Shown here: piece by piece, positions 44,859-54,033 of the stretch | Position numbering within the stretch: the stretch's first letter is position 1 | Layout of the letters: each line of letters begins with the position of its first letter | Assembly (NCBI GenBank): GCA_039811185.1 | Contig: JBDHYF010000008.1 | Location: forward strand, 66,179 to 130,178 | DNA from: JAEZDR01 sp039811185 | GTDB taxonomy: Bacteria; Bacteroidota; Bacteroidia; Chitinophagales; Chitinophagaceae | DNA: 64,000 nucleotides | Reading direction: 5' to 3' | Program-made: the position numbers and the translations under genes | The notes under the pieces: generated by a model | What the model saw: only the letters and a program-made list of their open reading frames with translations | What the model was told of the DNA's origin: nothing | Database searches by the model: none

Positions 44859-45161
44859 TTAGTGGGCGTTTTTCCACGCTTCAGCGCCACCCACCAGGTT
44901 TGCAACGTTCGAAAATCCGTTTTGCTCCAGGAACAAACACGCCATGGCGCTGCGCTTGCCACTTTTACAGTACACAATAATTTCTTCATCTTTCCAGTCG
45001 TCGATGCTCTCCGTTTCCATGCGTTGTACCTTTCCGAGCGGCAGATGGCGGCCGCCGATATTGAAAGCCGCTCGTTCGTCGTCTTCCCTCACGTCGAGTA
45101 AATGAATGTCTTCGTTTTTGCTTTGGCGTTCTTTCAGTTCTTCTATTGAAACTTCTTTCAT
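44859..45161 (-). CDS. single-domain rhodanese-like protein
   Basis: 100 residues. One rhodanese domain: DIHLLDVREDDERAAFNIGGRHLPLG and the active-site loop VYCKSGKRSAMAC with the persulfide Cys. GlpE-like in size. It probably carries sulfane sulfur, but the acceptor is unknown. It sits between the PASTA gene and the GH3 gene with short gaps. Confidence 0.92.
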   Translation of the reverse strand: MKEVSIEELKERQSKNEDIHLLDVREDDERAAFNIGGRHLPLGKVQRMETESIDDWKDEEIIVYCKSGKRSAMACLFLEQNGFSNVANLVGGAEAWKNAH

Positions 45162-45173
45162 GGCATTGATTTT

Positions 45174-46025
45174 TTAATTGCCGATAGATGGCGGATTTGC
45201 CGAAACCGAATCTGTAATTACCGGCATATCCGGTTCAGGACGATCGGGTTTGGCGGATTGAATTTTTAAATCGATGTATTGACCGGGACGAATTTTATTT
45301 TGCACTTTCTGGCCAGGAATCAGCTCGGCATAGGGTGGTGGGCTCTGTTCGTAAATAAAGGCATTTTCTTCGTCGGTTACATCCGGCACCGAAGCAACAG
45401 CGCCGATGTTGATGTGCATTGGCTCTAAAAATGCTCTTGCCTCGTTCACCGTCATTCCAAACAAATCGGGTACAGGAACAGCGGTTGCGCCAATGCCGCT
45501 GCCGAGTACAAAATCGATGGCAGTACCCATATTCACTTTCGTTCCCGGCTTAATTTGTTTGCCATTTATTTGCTGATCGAGAACAAAGTTTTTTGCGATG
45601 TCGGGCTTATAAATAGTGTCGCCCATTTTCAGATTCAGTGTTTTCAAATACAGCTCAGCGCTTTTATAGGAAAATCCTCTTAAATCGGGCATATCAACTA
45701 AGGGAGCTAAGGCGCGGTTAATGGTTAAATAAATAACTCGCCCATCCTTTACTTCTGCATCCGGTTCCGGACTTTGGCGGGTAACAATCAGCGGCGGCAG
45801 CGAATCTACATAAATAGAGTCGAGCACTTCCACTCCAAACCCAAGCTCGGCAAGTACAGCGGCTGCGCTGTCTACATTGCTGCCTTCTACCTTAGGCACC
45901 TTAATATTTTCGTTATGATGGGTAATGCTGCCAAGTGAGTTGAAAAACAGGATAACCAAAAGCCCGATAGCCACTAAGGCAACAAGCAGGTTAAGCCAGA
46001 AATTATTTTTAAATGATACGTTCAA
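45174..46025 (-). CDS. membrane-anchored PASTA-domain protein
   Basis: 283 residues. One N-terminal transmembrane segment (about 10-30) and three PASTA repeats (about 40-107, 112-180, 184-256), each with the pattern VPxxxGxxxxxAxxxLxxxGhxx; then a Pro-rich tail. There is no kinase or transpeptidase domain. PASTA domains often contact peptidoglycan, and the upstream gene ddl supports a wall-related role. It is a common stand-alone protein in Bacteroidota. Confidence 0.9.
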   Translation of the reverse strand: MNVSFKNNFWLNLLVALVAIGLLVILFFNSLGSITHHNENIKVPKVEGSNVDSAAAVLAELGFGVEVLDSIYVDSLPPLIVTRQSPEPDAEVKDGRVIYLTINRALAPLVDMPDLRGFSYKSAELYLKTLNLKMGDTIYKPDIAKNFVLDQQINGKQIKPGTKVNMGTAIDFVLGSGIGATAVPVPDLFGMTVNEARAFLEPMHINIGAVASVPDVTDEENAFIYEQSPPPYAELIPGQKVQNKIRPGQYIDLKIQSAKPDRPEPDMPVITDSVSANPPSIGN

Positions 46026-46054
46026 CGTAAAAAATTATGGGTTAAAAATACTCA

Positions 46055-47038
46055 TTAATCCGCAAGCGTTTCTTGCAACAGCATACCGTAAAAATCTTCC
46101 AGCGTAAGGCCGGCTGCCCGCACCTGCTGTGGAATGATGCTGGCGCTGCTCTGACCGGGCACGGTGTTCACCTCAAGCATATATAGTTTATCCGATTCCT
46201 TGTTATAGATAAAATCGATCCGGATAACGCCGGCGCAATTCAGAAAGGCGTAAATGTTTTTTGCTGTAGATTCAATTTTTTCTTTTAAGGATGAATCGAT
46301 TGCCGCGGGCGTAATTTCTTCACTCGCACCGAGGTACTTCGCTTCATAATCGAAAAAATCGTTTTTCGAAATGATTTCAGTTACCGGAAGCGCAACGATT
46401 TGATGATTGGCCCTGTACACGCCAATAGTAAATTCGCGGCCCGATATAAATTCTTCCACCAAAATCTGGTCGTCTTCATTAAATGCTTTCTCAACGGCGT
46501 CGGCCAGCATCAGTGAATCGGAAACTTTGCTCATTCCAATGCTGCTGCCGCCATTATTCGGCTTCACAAAAACGGGAAACTGTAAACTGGCTGCTACGGT
46601 CTCCAAATTAAACGGATGACTTTTTATAAGATGGACCGAGCGTGCAACATCAATGCCGTTAAAAGCAGCCACCGCCACGGTGTAGCGCTTGTTAAATGTA
46701 AGCGCAGATGTGGTGGCATCGCAACAGCTAAACGGAATATTCAGCATGTTGAAATATCCCTGGAGTTTACCGTCTTCTCCCGGTGTACCGTGAATGCACA
46801 TCAGCACTGCATCAAACACAATTTTTCGGTTGCCTGCATTAATACTGAAATCTGCTTTATCCACCGCGCTTTTTCCTCCTTCTTCATTTACATAAAACCA
46901 TCCGTTTTTCGAAATGTCGATATAATACACATCGTACAGCAGCCGGTTAATGTTGGCAAAAATGGTTTCTGCACTTTTATAGCTCACTTCAGCTTCGCCG
47001 CTGTATCCGCCTGTGACAAGTGCAATCTGTTTTTTCAT
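46055..47038 (-). CDS. ddl: D-alanine--D-alanine ligase
   Basis: 327 residues from ATG 47038 (frame open to 47056). LVTGGYSGEAEVSYKSA at the N-terminus, IHGTPGEDGKLQGYFNMLNIPFS, VKPNNGGSSIGMSKV, VEEFISGREFTIGVY and MLEVNTVPGQSSASIIPQQ are ATP-grasp Ddl motifs. It makes the D-Ala-D-Ala dipeptide for peptidoglycan. It heads a minus-strand set with the PASTA protein. Confidence 0.95.
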   Translation of the reverse strand: MKKQIALVTGGYSGEAEVSYKSAETIFANINRLLYDVYYIDISKNGWFYVNEEGGKSAVDKADFSINAGNRKIVFDAVLMCIHGTPGEDGKLQGYFNMLNIPFSCCDATTSALTFNKRYTVAVAAFNGIDVARSVHLIKSHPFNLETVAASLQFPVFVKPNNGGSSIGMSKVSDSLMLADAVEKAFNEDDQILVEEFISGREFTIGVYRANHQIVALPVTEIISKNDFFDYEAKYLGASEEITPAAIDSSLKEKIESTAKNIYAFLNCAGVIRIDFIYNKESDKLYMLEVNTVPGQSSASIIPQQVRAAGLTLEDFYGMLLQETLAD

Positions 47039-47072
47039 GATGGGTGGTTGAAACAAAGGAATGTGTTTTGGG

Positions 47073-47103
47073 AATAAAAAAGGCGAATGAAGCCATCATT
47101 CAC
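47073..47103 (-). terminator. intrinsic terminator (minus strand)
   Basis: On the minus strand GTGAATGA / TCATTCGC (one G-T pair) with a 5-base loop is followed by CTTTTTTATT. It lies just after the ferredoxin stop. Confidence 0.7.
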
Positions 47104-47124
47104 CCATAATGAATTTAACCTGCT

Positions 47125-47472
47125 TTATAAGTGAAGTTTATCTTTTTTTGCAAGCAATTCATCTACTGTTTCGCGATACATTTCGTCGGGAACACAACAA
47201 TCTACCGGGCAAACGGCTGCGCACTGCGGCTCTTCGTGAAATCCCTGGCATTCGGTGCATTTATCAGGAACAATATAGTAGGTATCGTTGGCAATGGCAT
47301 CGTTTTTTTTCGATGCGTCGATTTGTGTTCCGTTCATTAAAGTGTATAAGCCGTTTACGCTTGTTCCATCGGCAACGGCCCATTCAACCGCGCCTTCATA
47401 AATGGCGTTGTTAGGGCATTCCGGCTCACACGCCCCGCAGTTTATACATTCATCCGTTATCTTAATGGCCAT
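47125..47472 (-). CDS. 4Fe-4S dicluster ferredoxin
   Basis: 115 residues. Two cluster motifs: CINCGACEPECPNNAI near the start (CxxCxxCxxxCP) and CTECQGFHEEPQCAAVCPVDCC near the end, the latter with the longer spacing seen in Allochromatium-type ferredoxins. An insert of about 40 residues lies between them. It is a soluble low-potential electron carrier. It is divergent from the LuxC-like reductase gene. Confidence 0.93.
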   Translation of the reverse strand: MAIKITDECINCGACEPECPNNAIYEGAVEWAVADGTSVNGLYTLMNGTQIDASKKNDAIANDTYYIVPDKCTECQGFHEEPQCAAVCPVDCCVPDEMYRETVDELLAKKDKLHL

Positions 47473-47498
47473 ATTTGTTTAATTAGAAATTGTAAAAC

Positions 47499-47506
47499 TA
47501 TTTTTG
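47499..47506 (+). promoter_or_regulatory. -7 promoter element TATTTTTG
   Basis: Exact TAnnTTTG match 18 bases before the ATG of the acyl-CoA reductase gene. Confidence 0.55.
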
Positions 47507-47524
47507 TGCGGCAAAGATAAGAAG

Positions 47525-48532
47525 ATGCTGTTACCCGATCGATTGTTAGTGCTTGAAGAACTGAGAAGATTTTTCACTTCACCCTCGCCCCAACTGAAAC
47601 ATTTCATTAAAGAAGCAGGCATAAAAAACGGATGGTTTATAGAGCCGTTTGTTGAAACCGCAATTGATGCTATTGCGCGGCATTACCTCTCGGAAGAGGC
47701 GCTTCAAACTTTGGTGAGTCGTTATGCGCTGAACGAACGGAATGAGGTGCCTAAAACCGTTGGAATTGTAATGGCCGGCAATATTCCACTGGTAGGATTT
47801 CATGATTTGCTTTCGGTGTTTTTAAGTGGCCATCGTGCGCTGATAAAGCTGTCAACGAAGGATGAGGTGCTGATGAAAATGGTATTGGATAAGATGGTGG
47901 AAACCGATGCCGGAGTTGCGCACTGGTTGCAGTTGGCCGAAAGGCTCACAGGCGCAGACGCATACATTGCCACCGGAAGCACCAACAGCAGCCGGTATTT
48001 TGAGTACTACTTTGGTAAGTATCCACACATCATCCGAAGGGGGCGGAGTTCGGCGGCCGTACTTACAGGAAAAGAATCGGAGGAAGAGTTGTTGGCGCTT
48101 GCCGACGATATTATGATGTACTTCGGACTGGGATGCCGCAGTATAACCAAAATATTCGTGCCCAGAGAATACGACTTTATTCCACTGCTGAAAGCACTGG
48201 AGAAGTACCGGTTTGTTATCGACAACCATAAGTACAAAAACAACTACGACTATCAGTTAGCTCTCCTGATCCTGAACCGAAAGTTTTATATGACGAACGA
48301 TGTAGCTGTACTTACCGAGCACGACAGTTTGTTTTCGCCTGTGAGTGTTTTACATTACGCTTATTATGAACAAGCCGACGCGGTGGTGACTGATTTGTTG
48401 CATAACGAGTCGGTTCAGGCGGTTTGCGGAGACGGACAACTGCCGTTTGGGAAAGCGCAGCAACCGGGTATCTGCAATTATGCCGATGATGTAGATACGA
48501 TGCAATTTTTAGCCGCGTTACACAAAAAATAG
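47525..48532 (+). CDS. LuxC-like acyl-CoA reductase (aldehyde dehydrogenase fold)
   Basis: 335 residues from ATG 47525 (a TTG 21 bases earlier is unlikely). NIPLVGFHDLLSVFLSGHRALIKLSTKD, ATGSTNSSRYFEYYFGKYPHIIRRGRSSAAVLTGKE and YFGLGCRSITKIFVP with a likely catalytic Cys fit the LuxC-type acyl-CoA reductase family. It would reduce an acyl-CoA or acyl thioester to an aldehyde. The divergent ferredoxin neighbour may be only incidental. Confidence 0.85.
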   Translation: MLLPDRLLVLEELRRFFTSPSPQLKHFIKEAGIKNGWFIEPFVETAIDAIARHYLSEEALQTLVSRYALNERNEVPKTVGIVMAGNIPLVGFHDLLSVFLSGHRALIKLSTKDEVLMKMVLDKMVETDAGVAHWLQLAERLTGADAYIATGSTNSSRYFEYYFGKYPHIIRRGRSSAAVLTGKESEEELLALADDIMMYFGLGCRSITKIFVPREYDFIPLLKALEKYRFVIDNHKYKNNYDYQLALLILNRKFYMTNDVAVLTEHDSLFSPVSVLHYAYYEQADAVVTDLLHNESVQAVCGDGQLPFGKAQQPGICNYADDVDTMQFLAALHKK

Positions 48533-48569
48533 TTAGTTGTGAGTGGCGCAAACCTGCAATTACCAACTT

Positions 48570-49883
48570 TTACATGAAGGCTTTGTATTGATTGATTTCA
48601 ATATTTGTTGCCCGCAAATCGTGCATCATGCTGTAAAGCCCGAAGAAAGTTCGGTTGATGTAAATAAAGTGTTTCGACCCACGGTTGGTATCCATTCCTT
48701 TCATCTGATTTACTTTAGCGTATCGCTGGCCTAATGCAGCAATTTCAGCGAAGAATGACTCATCCGAAAAGTCGAAAAACGTTTGGTTAAACGGCCGTGT
48801 AAACAACTCGAGCATTTCGTAAAACATCTTAGAGAAAAAGCTTTTTTCGCGGGCTGAATCGTCCGGACGAAGGATTTCAAGCGCATACAATCTCTCCATA
48901 AAAACCTCTGGATTTTCGAGATTCTCCTTGCGCGAAAGATCGAAATAGGGCAAATAGAAATCTTCAGGAATTTCTTTAATGCATCCAAAATCAATTACCA
49001 GTAAAGCATTGTCGTCTCCGACGAGGAAATTTCCCGGGTGTGGGTCGGCGTGCACTTTTTTTAAGCAGTGCATTTGGTACATGTAAAAGTTCCAGAGTGT
49101 TTGCCCAACATGTGTAAGCACATTTTTAGTATGGCTCTTTTTTGTAAACTCTGAAAAATGAATGCCTTTCATCCAATCCATCGTAATAATTTTCTCGCAG
49201 GAATATTCGGGATAATATTTCGGGAATTGAATGTTGGGAAGATGGCTGCACTCGCCGGCGAACGCCACACTTCGTTGCAGTTCGAGAATATAGTCCGTTT
49301 CTTCGATGAGTTTGTCTTCCACTTCTTTAAAATATATTTCAGACCCTTCTTTCCGGATGTTGAACATTTTAATGGCAACGGGTTTTACCATCTTTAAATC
49401 GCTCGATATACTTTCTCTAACGCCGGGATACTGAATTTTCACTGCGAGATTTTTATTTCCTGTGCGGGCCTGATGCACCTGACCGATGCTGGCCGCATTC
49501 ACCGATTCGGGCGAGAAGTAATCGAAAATGTCTTCCGGATTTTTTCCAAAATATCGCCGAAAGGTTTTTTTTACGAGGCTGCCGGAAAGCGGAGGCACTG
49601 AAAACTGCGATAGGGAAAATTTTTCAACGTACTGAACAGGGAGCAGATTTTTTTCCATGCTCAGCATTTGCGCTACTTTTAATGCCGAGCCTTTCAATTC
49701 TTTCAGCGAATCGTAAATGTCGCTTGCATTTTCTTCATTTAAAATTTTACGCGCTTCGGCTTCTTCTTTCGTTATTTTATTGCCTAAATATTTTACATAA
49801 TTGATTCCTACTTTGGCGCCGGCCTTCAGCAGACTCCCGGTCCTCTCAAGCTTTGTGGTAGGTATTTTATCCAGCGTTTTCAT
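48570..49883 (-). CDS. AarF/UbiB/ABC1-family kinase-like protein
   Basis: 437 residues from ATG 49883, the start that avoids overlap with the upstream gene. KxGQ-type region LKELKGSALKVAQMLS, AVKIQYPG with the ATP-site Lys, KKVHADPHPGNFLV and VIDFGCIKEI are the family motifs of this atypical kinase group, linked to quinone or lipid metabolism. The usual KLGQ reads KVAQ here, as in some non-UbiB members. It follows a TetR-like gene by 5 bases. Confidence 0.9.
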   Translation of the reverse strand: MKTLDKIPTTKLERTGSLLKAGAKVGINYVKYLGNKITKEEAEARKILNEENASDIYDSLKELKGSALKVAQMLSMEKNLLPVQYVEKFSLSQFSVPPLSGSLVKKTFRRYFGKNPEDIFDYFSPESVNAASIGQVHQARTGNKNLAVKIQYPGVRESISSDLKMVKPVAIKMFNIRKEGSEIYFKEVEDKLIEETDYILELQRSVAFAGECSHLPNIQFPKYYPEYSCEKIITMDWMKGIHFSEFTKKSHTKNVLTHVGQTLWNFYMYQMHCLKKVHADPHPGNFLVGDDNALLVIDFGCIKEIPEDFYLPYFDLSRKENLENPEVFMERLYALEILRPDDSAREKSFFSKMFYEMLELFTRPFNQTFFDFSDESFFAEIAALGQRYAKVNQMKGMDTNRGSKHFIYINRTFFGLYSMMHDLRATNIEINQYKAFM

Positions 49884-49888
49884 AGGGC

Positions 49889-50542
49889 TTACACTACTTT
49901 GAATTTTTCTTTCCACAAAAATTTTCCTAGATCAACCAGTTTTCGCAACGGCTCGTTTTCGAGTAGTTCAAAGCCGGTATCGATTGTTTTCTCGATAAAA
50001 AGATCCGTTTTCTCAAAGTCGGGAGAGATGTCTCTTTTCCAAAATTCTAAAACCGACAATAAGTGCAGCCACAACAAACCCAATCTCGATTTTTCATTCA
50101 TCTCCTGCATTCTTTGCCCGGCATTTTTCATTATCTCCGGCTCGGGAAAGGCCAGCGAGTTTACAAAAGCAGAAAAACGGATGCGCAATCCATCCAATAC
50201 CTTTAAGTGCTGCCACTTCGTTTCTCCCACTATTTGAAGTACAACAGACCGGTTCATCGTAAGGTTTTCGAAAAAAACAAAATATACATTCAACAGTTTC
50301 TCTTTTGCGCTTACACATTGTGTTCCGCTTTCAACCAACTCGAGCGACTTCTCGAAAAAATGTTTCAGCATTTCATTTTCGAGCTGCTCAAATCCGGCGA
50401 AATAGTGGTAAAATTCTTTTTCTTCAAACTTGTTTTCTTTCGCAAAAAGAAAAACATTTTTGGGGCGTTCGCCATGGTTCAAAAGGTAATCACTGTACTG
50501 GAGCATGATATACTCGTGCGACAAGGGCGTTTTCTTTTTCAT
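49889..50542 (-). CDS. TetR-like transcriptional regulator
   Basis: 217 residues, all helical. The N-terminal about 60 residues form a TetR-type helix-turn-helix, though weak (GERPKNVFLFAKENKFEEKEFYHYFAGFEQLENEMLKHFF), and the rest a ligand-binding domain with many aromatic residues. It is cotranscribed with the AarF-like gene and probably controls it or a lipid-related regulon. Because the HTH is degenerate, a non-DNA-binding role cannot be ruled out. Confidence 0.7.
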   Translation of the reverse strand: MKKKTPLSHEYIMLQYSDYLLNHGERPKNVFLFAKENKFEEKEFYHYFAGFEQLENEMLKHFFEKSLELVESGTQCVSAKEKLLNVYFVFFENLTMNRSVVLQIVGETKWQHLKVLDGLRIRFSAFVNSLAFPEPEIMKNAGQRMQEMNEKSRLGLLWLHLLSVLEFWKRDISPDFEKTDLFIEKTIDTGFELLENEPLRKLVDLGKFLWKEKFKVV

Positions 50543-50668
50543 AAACCGGCTTTTTGCGAAATTAGTATGTGACTATACTAATCAAATCTTAATGTAGTTT
50601 CGATTCCTTACAAAAATCACAACAACGATCCGGCGGCAGCGGGCAGGTAGGCGGAATTTAAGACTCGC

Positions 50669-50676
50669 TATATTTG
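50669..50676 (+). promoter_or_regulatory. -7 promoter element TATATTTG
   Basis: Exact TAnnTTTG match, 14 bases before the likely ATG at 50691, so the mRNA leader is very short. Confidence 0.6.
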
Positions 50677-50690
50677 TAAAAATGATTTGT

Positions 50691-51314
50691 ATGAAAAAAT
50701 TTTTGTTTGCAGGAGTGTTGTCGTGTTTTCTAATAGCATGCGGCGGAAAAAATAATTCGTCATCTGCCTCAACCGATTCAGTTGCGCCACCGCCACCCGA
50801 TGCGGTCCCACTCACAGTAGGAGCTGATAATGTAGAAGCAAACAATGCTTTTCATGAAGTGATGCTGCAATATGTGGCTGTTCATGATGCGCTGGTAAAT
50901 TGGGATGAGGCTAAGGCAACCGAAGCAGCGAAAAATCTTTCCAACTCCATTTCAAAATTTCCGTTCGACGACCTGAAGGCAGATGATGTAGTGGTTTCAA
51001 CAGCAAAATCGCTGATGGAAAATGTAAAGGCAGGTACGGAGAAAATTGTTACTAATAAAACGATTGAACAAAAACGACGTGCATTTGCCTCCGTTTCCGA
51101 TAACCTTTATAATGTAGCCCGTACCATTCAGTACAGCAAAGAGCCGCTTTATAAAGTAACCTGTCCTATGGCGTTTAACGATGAAGAATCGGCCAACTGG
51201 ATCAGTAAAATAGATAAGGTTGTAAATCCTTACCTCGGCACAAAACATCCAAAGTATAAAGGTGGAATGCTTGAGTGTGGAGAAGTTACCGACTCTTTAA
51301 AATACAGTAAGTAA
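50691..51314 (+). CDS. lipoprotein of unknown function
   Basis: 207 residues from ATG 50691 (an ATG at 50682 adds three residues). Lipobox LIAC gives lipidated Cys17, then a Gly/Ser/Asn linker. The mature part is helical (AFHEVMLQYVAVHDALVNWDEAKATEAAKNLSNSI), ending with KVTCPMAFNDEESANWISKIDKVVNPYLGTKHPKYKGGMLECGEV. This pattern resembles the DUF3347 type seen near metal-efflux or cupredoxin genes. Its role is unknown. Confidence 0.75.
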   Translation: MKKFLFAGVLSCFLIACGGKNNSSSASTDSVAPPPPDAVPLTVGADNVEANNAFHEVMLQYVAVHDALVNWDEAKATEAAKNLSNSISKFPFDDLKADDVVVSTAKSLMENVKAGTEKIVTNKTIEQKRRAFASVSDNLYNVARTIQYSKEPLYKVTCPMAFNDEESANWISKIDKVVNPYLGTKHPKYKGGMLECGEVTDSLKYSK

Positions 51315-51350
51315 AATTTGTTATGCGTGCAAAAATTTGTTTTTGCGCCC

Positions 51351-51358
51351 TAATTTTG
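51351..51358 (+). promoter_or_regulatory. -7 promoter element TAATTTTG
   Basis: Exact TAnnTTTG match only 7 bases before the panD ATG, so the transcript would be almost leaderless. Confidence 0.55.
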
Positions 51359-51365
51359 CCGCCTT

Positions 51366-51713
51366 ATGCAAATTCAGGTACTTAAATCGAAGATTCACCG
51401 GGCAGTTATTACCGAAGCAAACCTCAACTATGTGGGCAGCTTAACACTTGATGAAGATTTGATGGATGCCGCCAACTTCATAGAAAACGAAAAGGTGCAG
51501 ATTGTAAATGTGAATAATGGCGAAAGAATAGAAACCTATTTAATTAAGGGAAGAAGGGGCAGCGGTACCGTGTGCCTGAACGGACCAGCAGCCCGCCGTG
51601 GCGCAGTAGGCGATGTAATCATTATTATTTCTTATGCATTGATGGATTTCGAATTTGCGAAGTCCTTCCGGCCGTCGGTTGTTTTTCCTTCCGACAACAA
51701 CCTGCTCCCATAA
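51366..51713 (+). CDS. panD: aspartate 1-decarboxylase
   Basis: 115 residues. The self-processing site Gly-Ser is in YVGSLTLDEDLMDAA, giving the pyruvoyl group after cleavage; CLNGPAARRGAVGDVIIIISYA is the conserved end. It makes beta-alanine for pantothenate and CoA. No other pan genes are nearby. Confidence 0.96.
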   Translation: MQIQVLKSKIHRAVITEANLNYVGSLTLDEDLMDAANFIENEKVQIVNVNNGERIETYLIKGRRGSGTVCLNGPAARRGAVGDVIIIISYALMDFEFAKSFRPSVVFPSDNNLLP

Positions 51714-51887
51714 AGCGGCACGTTGTACTTGCAATTTTGTAAAGACGAGTAGGCTTCATTGGTGCGAATGTTTCGTAGCGGATGGTGTTGCGCTTTAAAG
51801 CGGGCATGGTTGTTACGCCTGTTTGCCTGTTGATGTAGCCGGAATTTTTGTTGAGCGAACGGAAAGTTAGCATGAAAACTGCTGATT

Positions 51888-52283
51888 ATGGGCATGGAGG
51901 AAAAAGCCTGGGAGAACGACAAAATCAGCAATCACCTCGCCAACGAACGGACGTTTCTTGCGTGGGTAAGAACAAGCGTTGCGCTGATGGGCTTTGGTTT
52001 TGTAATTGTGAAGTTTGCCATTTTTGTAAGGCAGGTTACCCTTGCACTTCACAACACCGGCGCTGAGCCCGCAAAAAGTGCGTCGGGTGTGGTGGGTGTT
52101 ATTATGGTTGCACTAGGCGGTTTAATGGCGCTGATTGCTTATCTGCGTTACCGGAAAATGCAGAAGACAATATCATCCAATCAGTTTCACCCTTCTTCCA
52201 ATTTGTCGTTTTTTGTAACGGCAATCATCATTATTGCATGCGTGTTGCTGATGTTTTATTTACTCCCAAGTATCAAGTGGTAA
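51888..52283 (+). CDS. YidH-type (DUF202) inner-membrane protein
   Basis: 131 residues; ATG at 51888 or two codons later. NHLANERTFLAWVRTSVALMGFGFVIVKF is the DUF202 signature, followed by three transmembrane helices (about 30-48, 70-88, 107-127). Function is unknown in the family. About 170 bases of non-coding sequence precede it. Confidence 0.9.
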   Translation: MGMEEKAWENDKISNHLANERTFLAWVRTSVALMGFGFVIVKFAIFVRQVTLALHNTGAEPAKSASGVVGVIMVALGGLMALIAYLRYRKMQKTISSNQFHPSSNLSFFVTAIIIIACVLLMFYLLPSIKW

Positions 52284-52339
52284 AAACGTTTCTATTCCTT
52301 TAATAAACAACCCGTTGATTTTGGAACGGCTATTGCAAA

Positions 52340-53467
52340 ATGCATTCACCGGTGACAAACAACTCACATTCAAATAGTAATCTACCCGGCATCAGCCGCT
52401 ACATCGTATTTGCACTCGCTCTGGTGATTGGCGCTTGGTTCATGTTTCAAATTATCGGTGTTGTATTTCTTTTCTTTTTTGCGGTAGTGCTGACGCTAAT
52501 TTTAAACGCGCCGACGATGTGGCTGGTAAAGAAGAAAGTTCCGAGAACAGTTGCAGCGTTGATGGTGTTTATGCTGATGCTCCTGTTTTTGTTCTTTCTC
52601 GGATGGTTGGTGTTGCCGCGCATTTTAGAGCAGGTAAGCCATCTCGCGACACAACTTCCCGCTTATTTTGATTCTATCCAAAGTCGTCTGGGGAGCGCAC
52701 TTAGCGACTATCCGGTGCTTCAGGAAAAAGTGATGGCCGACAATGCGTTTGAAAAGAGTTTGCCTTCCGTTTCCCGCTTGGTGACACACTTAGGGCGCTT
52801 TTCATTCTCGGTGATTGGCGGCATTTTTATTGCCATTCTTTTTTTAAGTCTGGTCATTTATATGCTGATTCATCCGCGGCCGCTGATAGAAACCTATCTC
52901 ACATTTTTCCCGCCACACAAGCGCGAAAAAGCCGCCGCCGCCCTTGCCCGCTCTTCTGAAATGATGGTTGGCTGGATGTGGTCGAATCTGGTTGTCGGCA
53001 CAATTGAAGCAGTGCTCATATTTTTCTTCTTGTCGTATATGGGTGTGCCCGGCGTTTGGGTATGGGTAGGCCTTGCGTTGTTTGCGGAAATGGTTCCAAA
53101 GCTTGGCTTATATATAATGGCCGCTCCTCCGGTTTTAATCGCACTGTCTGTCAGTCCGCTTACCGCGCTCTGGGTGTTGATTTTTTATCTGATTCTGAAT
53201 GAAATTATGGGCGACTTTGTGATGCCGAAAATTCGTGCCTCTACAATGAACCTTCATCCGGTGTCGTCGTTGTTGGTGATGCTTGCTATGGCCGCTGCTT
53301 TTGGTGTGATAGGTGCATTAATTGCAACGCCTTTAACTGCATTTATCAAGGCATATTATGAAGCATTTTATTTGTCGCAAGTGCCAACCGAAAATCTGGA
53401 TAAACAGGTTGACCTCGTGCTGAACCGGCGGGGTAGCGAAAACAAAAACAATAATGAAACGATATGA
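52340..53467 (+). CDS. AI-2E family transporter
   Basis: 375 residues with seven or eight hydrophobic segments (near 16-40, 45-62, 65-90, 155-180, 210-235, 238-260, 270-290, 305-335). GVPGVWVWVGLALFAEMVPKLGLYIMAAPPVL and the C-terminal GVIGALIATPLTAFIKAYYEAFY match the AI-2E/TqsA permease family. The substrate is uncertain: members export autoinducer 2 or move ions. Its stop overlaps the start of the lipocalin pseudogene (ATGA). Confidence 0.9.
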   Translation: MHSPVTNNSHSNSNLPGISRYIVFALALVIGAWFMFQIIGVVFLFFFAVVLTLILNAPTMWLVKKKVPRTVAALMVFMLMLLFLFFLGWLVLPRILEQVSHLATQLPAYFDSIQSRLGSALSDYPVLQEKVMADNAFEKSLPSVSRLVTHLGRFSFSVIGGIFIAILFLSLVIYMLIHPRPLIETYLTFFPPHKREKAAAALARSSEMMVGWMWSNLVVGTIEAVLIFFFLSYMGVPGVWVWVGLALFAEMVPKLGLYIMAAPPVLIALSVSPLTALWVLIFYLILNEIMGDFVMPKIRASTMNLHPVSSLLVMLAMAAAFGVIGALIATPLTAFIKAYYEAFYLSQVPTENLDKQVDLVLNRRGSENKNNNETI

Positions 53468-54011
53468 AAAAGAAGCACTGGGTTGTACTGACTGTTTGCT
53501 CGTTGGCCGTGATATACTTTTTGACATCCGGAAAAAACAAGCCTTCCAAAGCGCATCCGGTAACCGACTTCGACTTAACCAAATACCTCGGAAAGTGGTA
53601 CGAGATTGCGCGGTTCGATTACCGCTTCGAAAAGCATTTGAACAACACCACAGCACAATACAACCTGAACGAAGACGGGACGGTAAAGGTGATTAACCGC
53701 GGCTATAACTTTAAAAAGAAAAGTGGCAAGTCGCAGAAGGGAAGGCGATATTTCTATCAGACCGAAATATCGCCGAGTTGGAAGTTTCTTTTTTTGGGCC
53801 TTTCTACTCCGGCTACAACGTGGTGGCCATCGAAGGAAATTACAAGTACGCGCTGGTGGCTGGAAAAAATCTGGATTACGTCTGGATACTCTCACGCGAA
53901 ACGAGCATACCGGCAGGAACGAAAGAAAAATTTCTCAGCATTGCTCAAGATATCTGATACGATACCTCTAAATTTGTTTGGGTAAGCCATGCCGGTTTAT
54001 CGAATCCATAA
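53464..54011 (+). pseudogene. lipocalin (Blc-like) gene, frameshifted and with a nonsense codon
   Basis: The first 80 or so codons encode a signal anchor and a lipocalin start (DLTKYLGKWYEIARFDYRFE). At the A-rich tract 53713-53722 the frame is lost; adding one A there gives NFKKEKWQVAEGKAIF, and the rest is then readable as the typical lipocalin end (AELEVSFFGPFYSGYNVVAI; YVWILSRETSIPAGTK). In that frame TGA at 53955-53957 stands where GGA (Gly) is expected in QDIGYD, and the readable frame ends at TAA 54009-54011. Two separate lesions argue for a pseudogene rather than one sequencing error. Confidence 0.75.
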
Positions 54012-54033
54012 ACTTTTTAATACAATCTCGACG

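Noticed and set aside
46055..47056. Upstream start (47056) for the D-Ala-D-Ala ligase
   Set aside because: The added residues (MFQPPI) do not fit the family, whose N-terminus begins right at MKKQIALVTGG.
53464..53985. 173-residue reading frame as an intact lipocalin
   Set aside because: Only the first half matches the family; the second half matches in another frame, so the continuous frame is the product of a frameshift.
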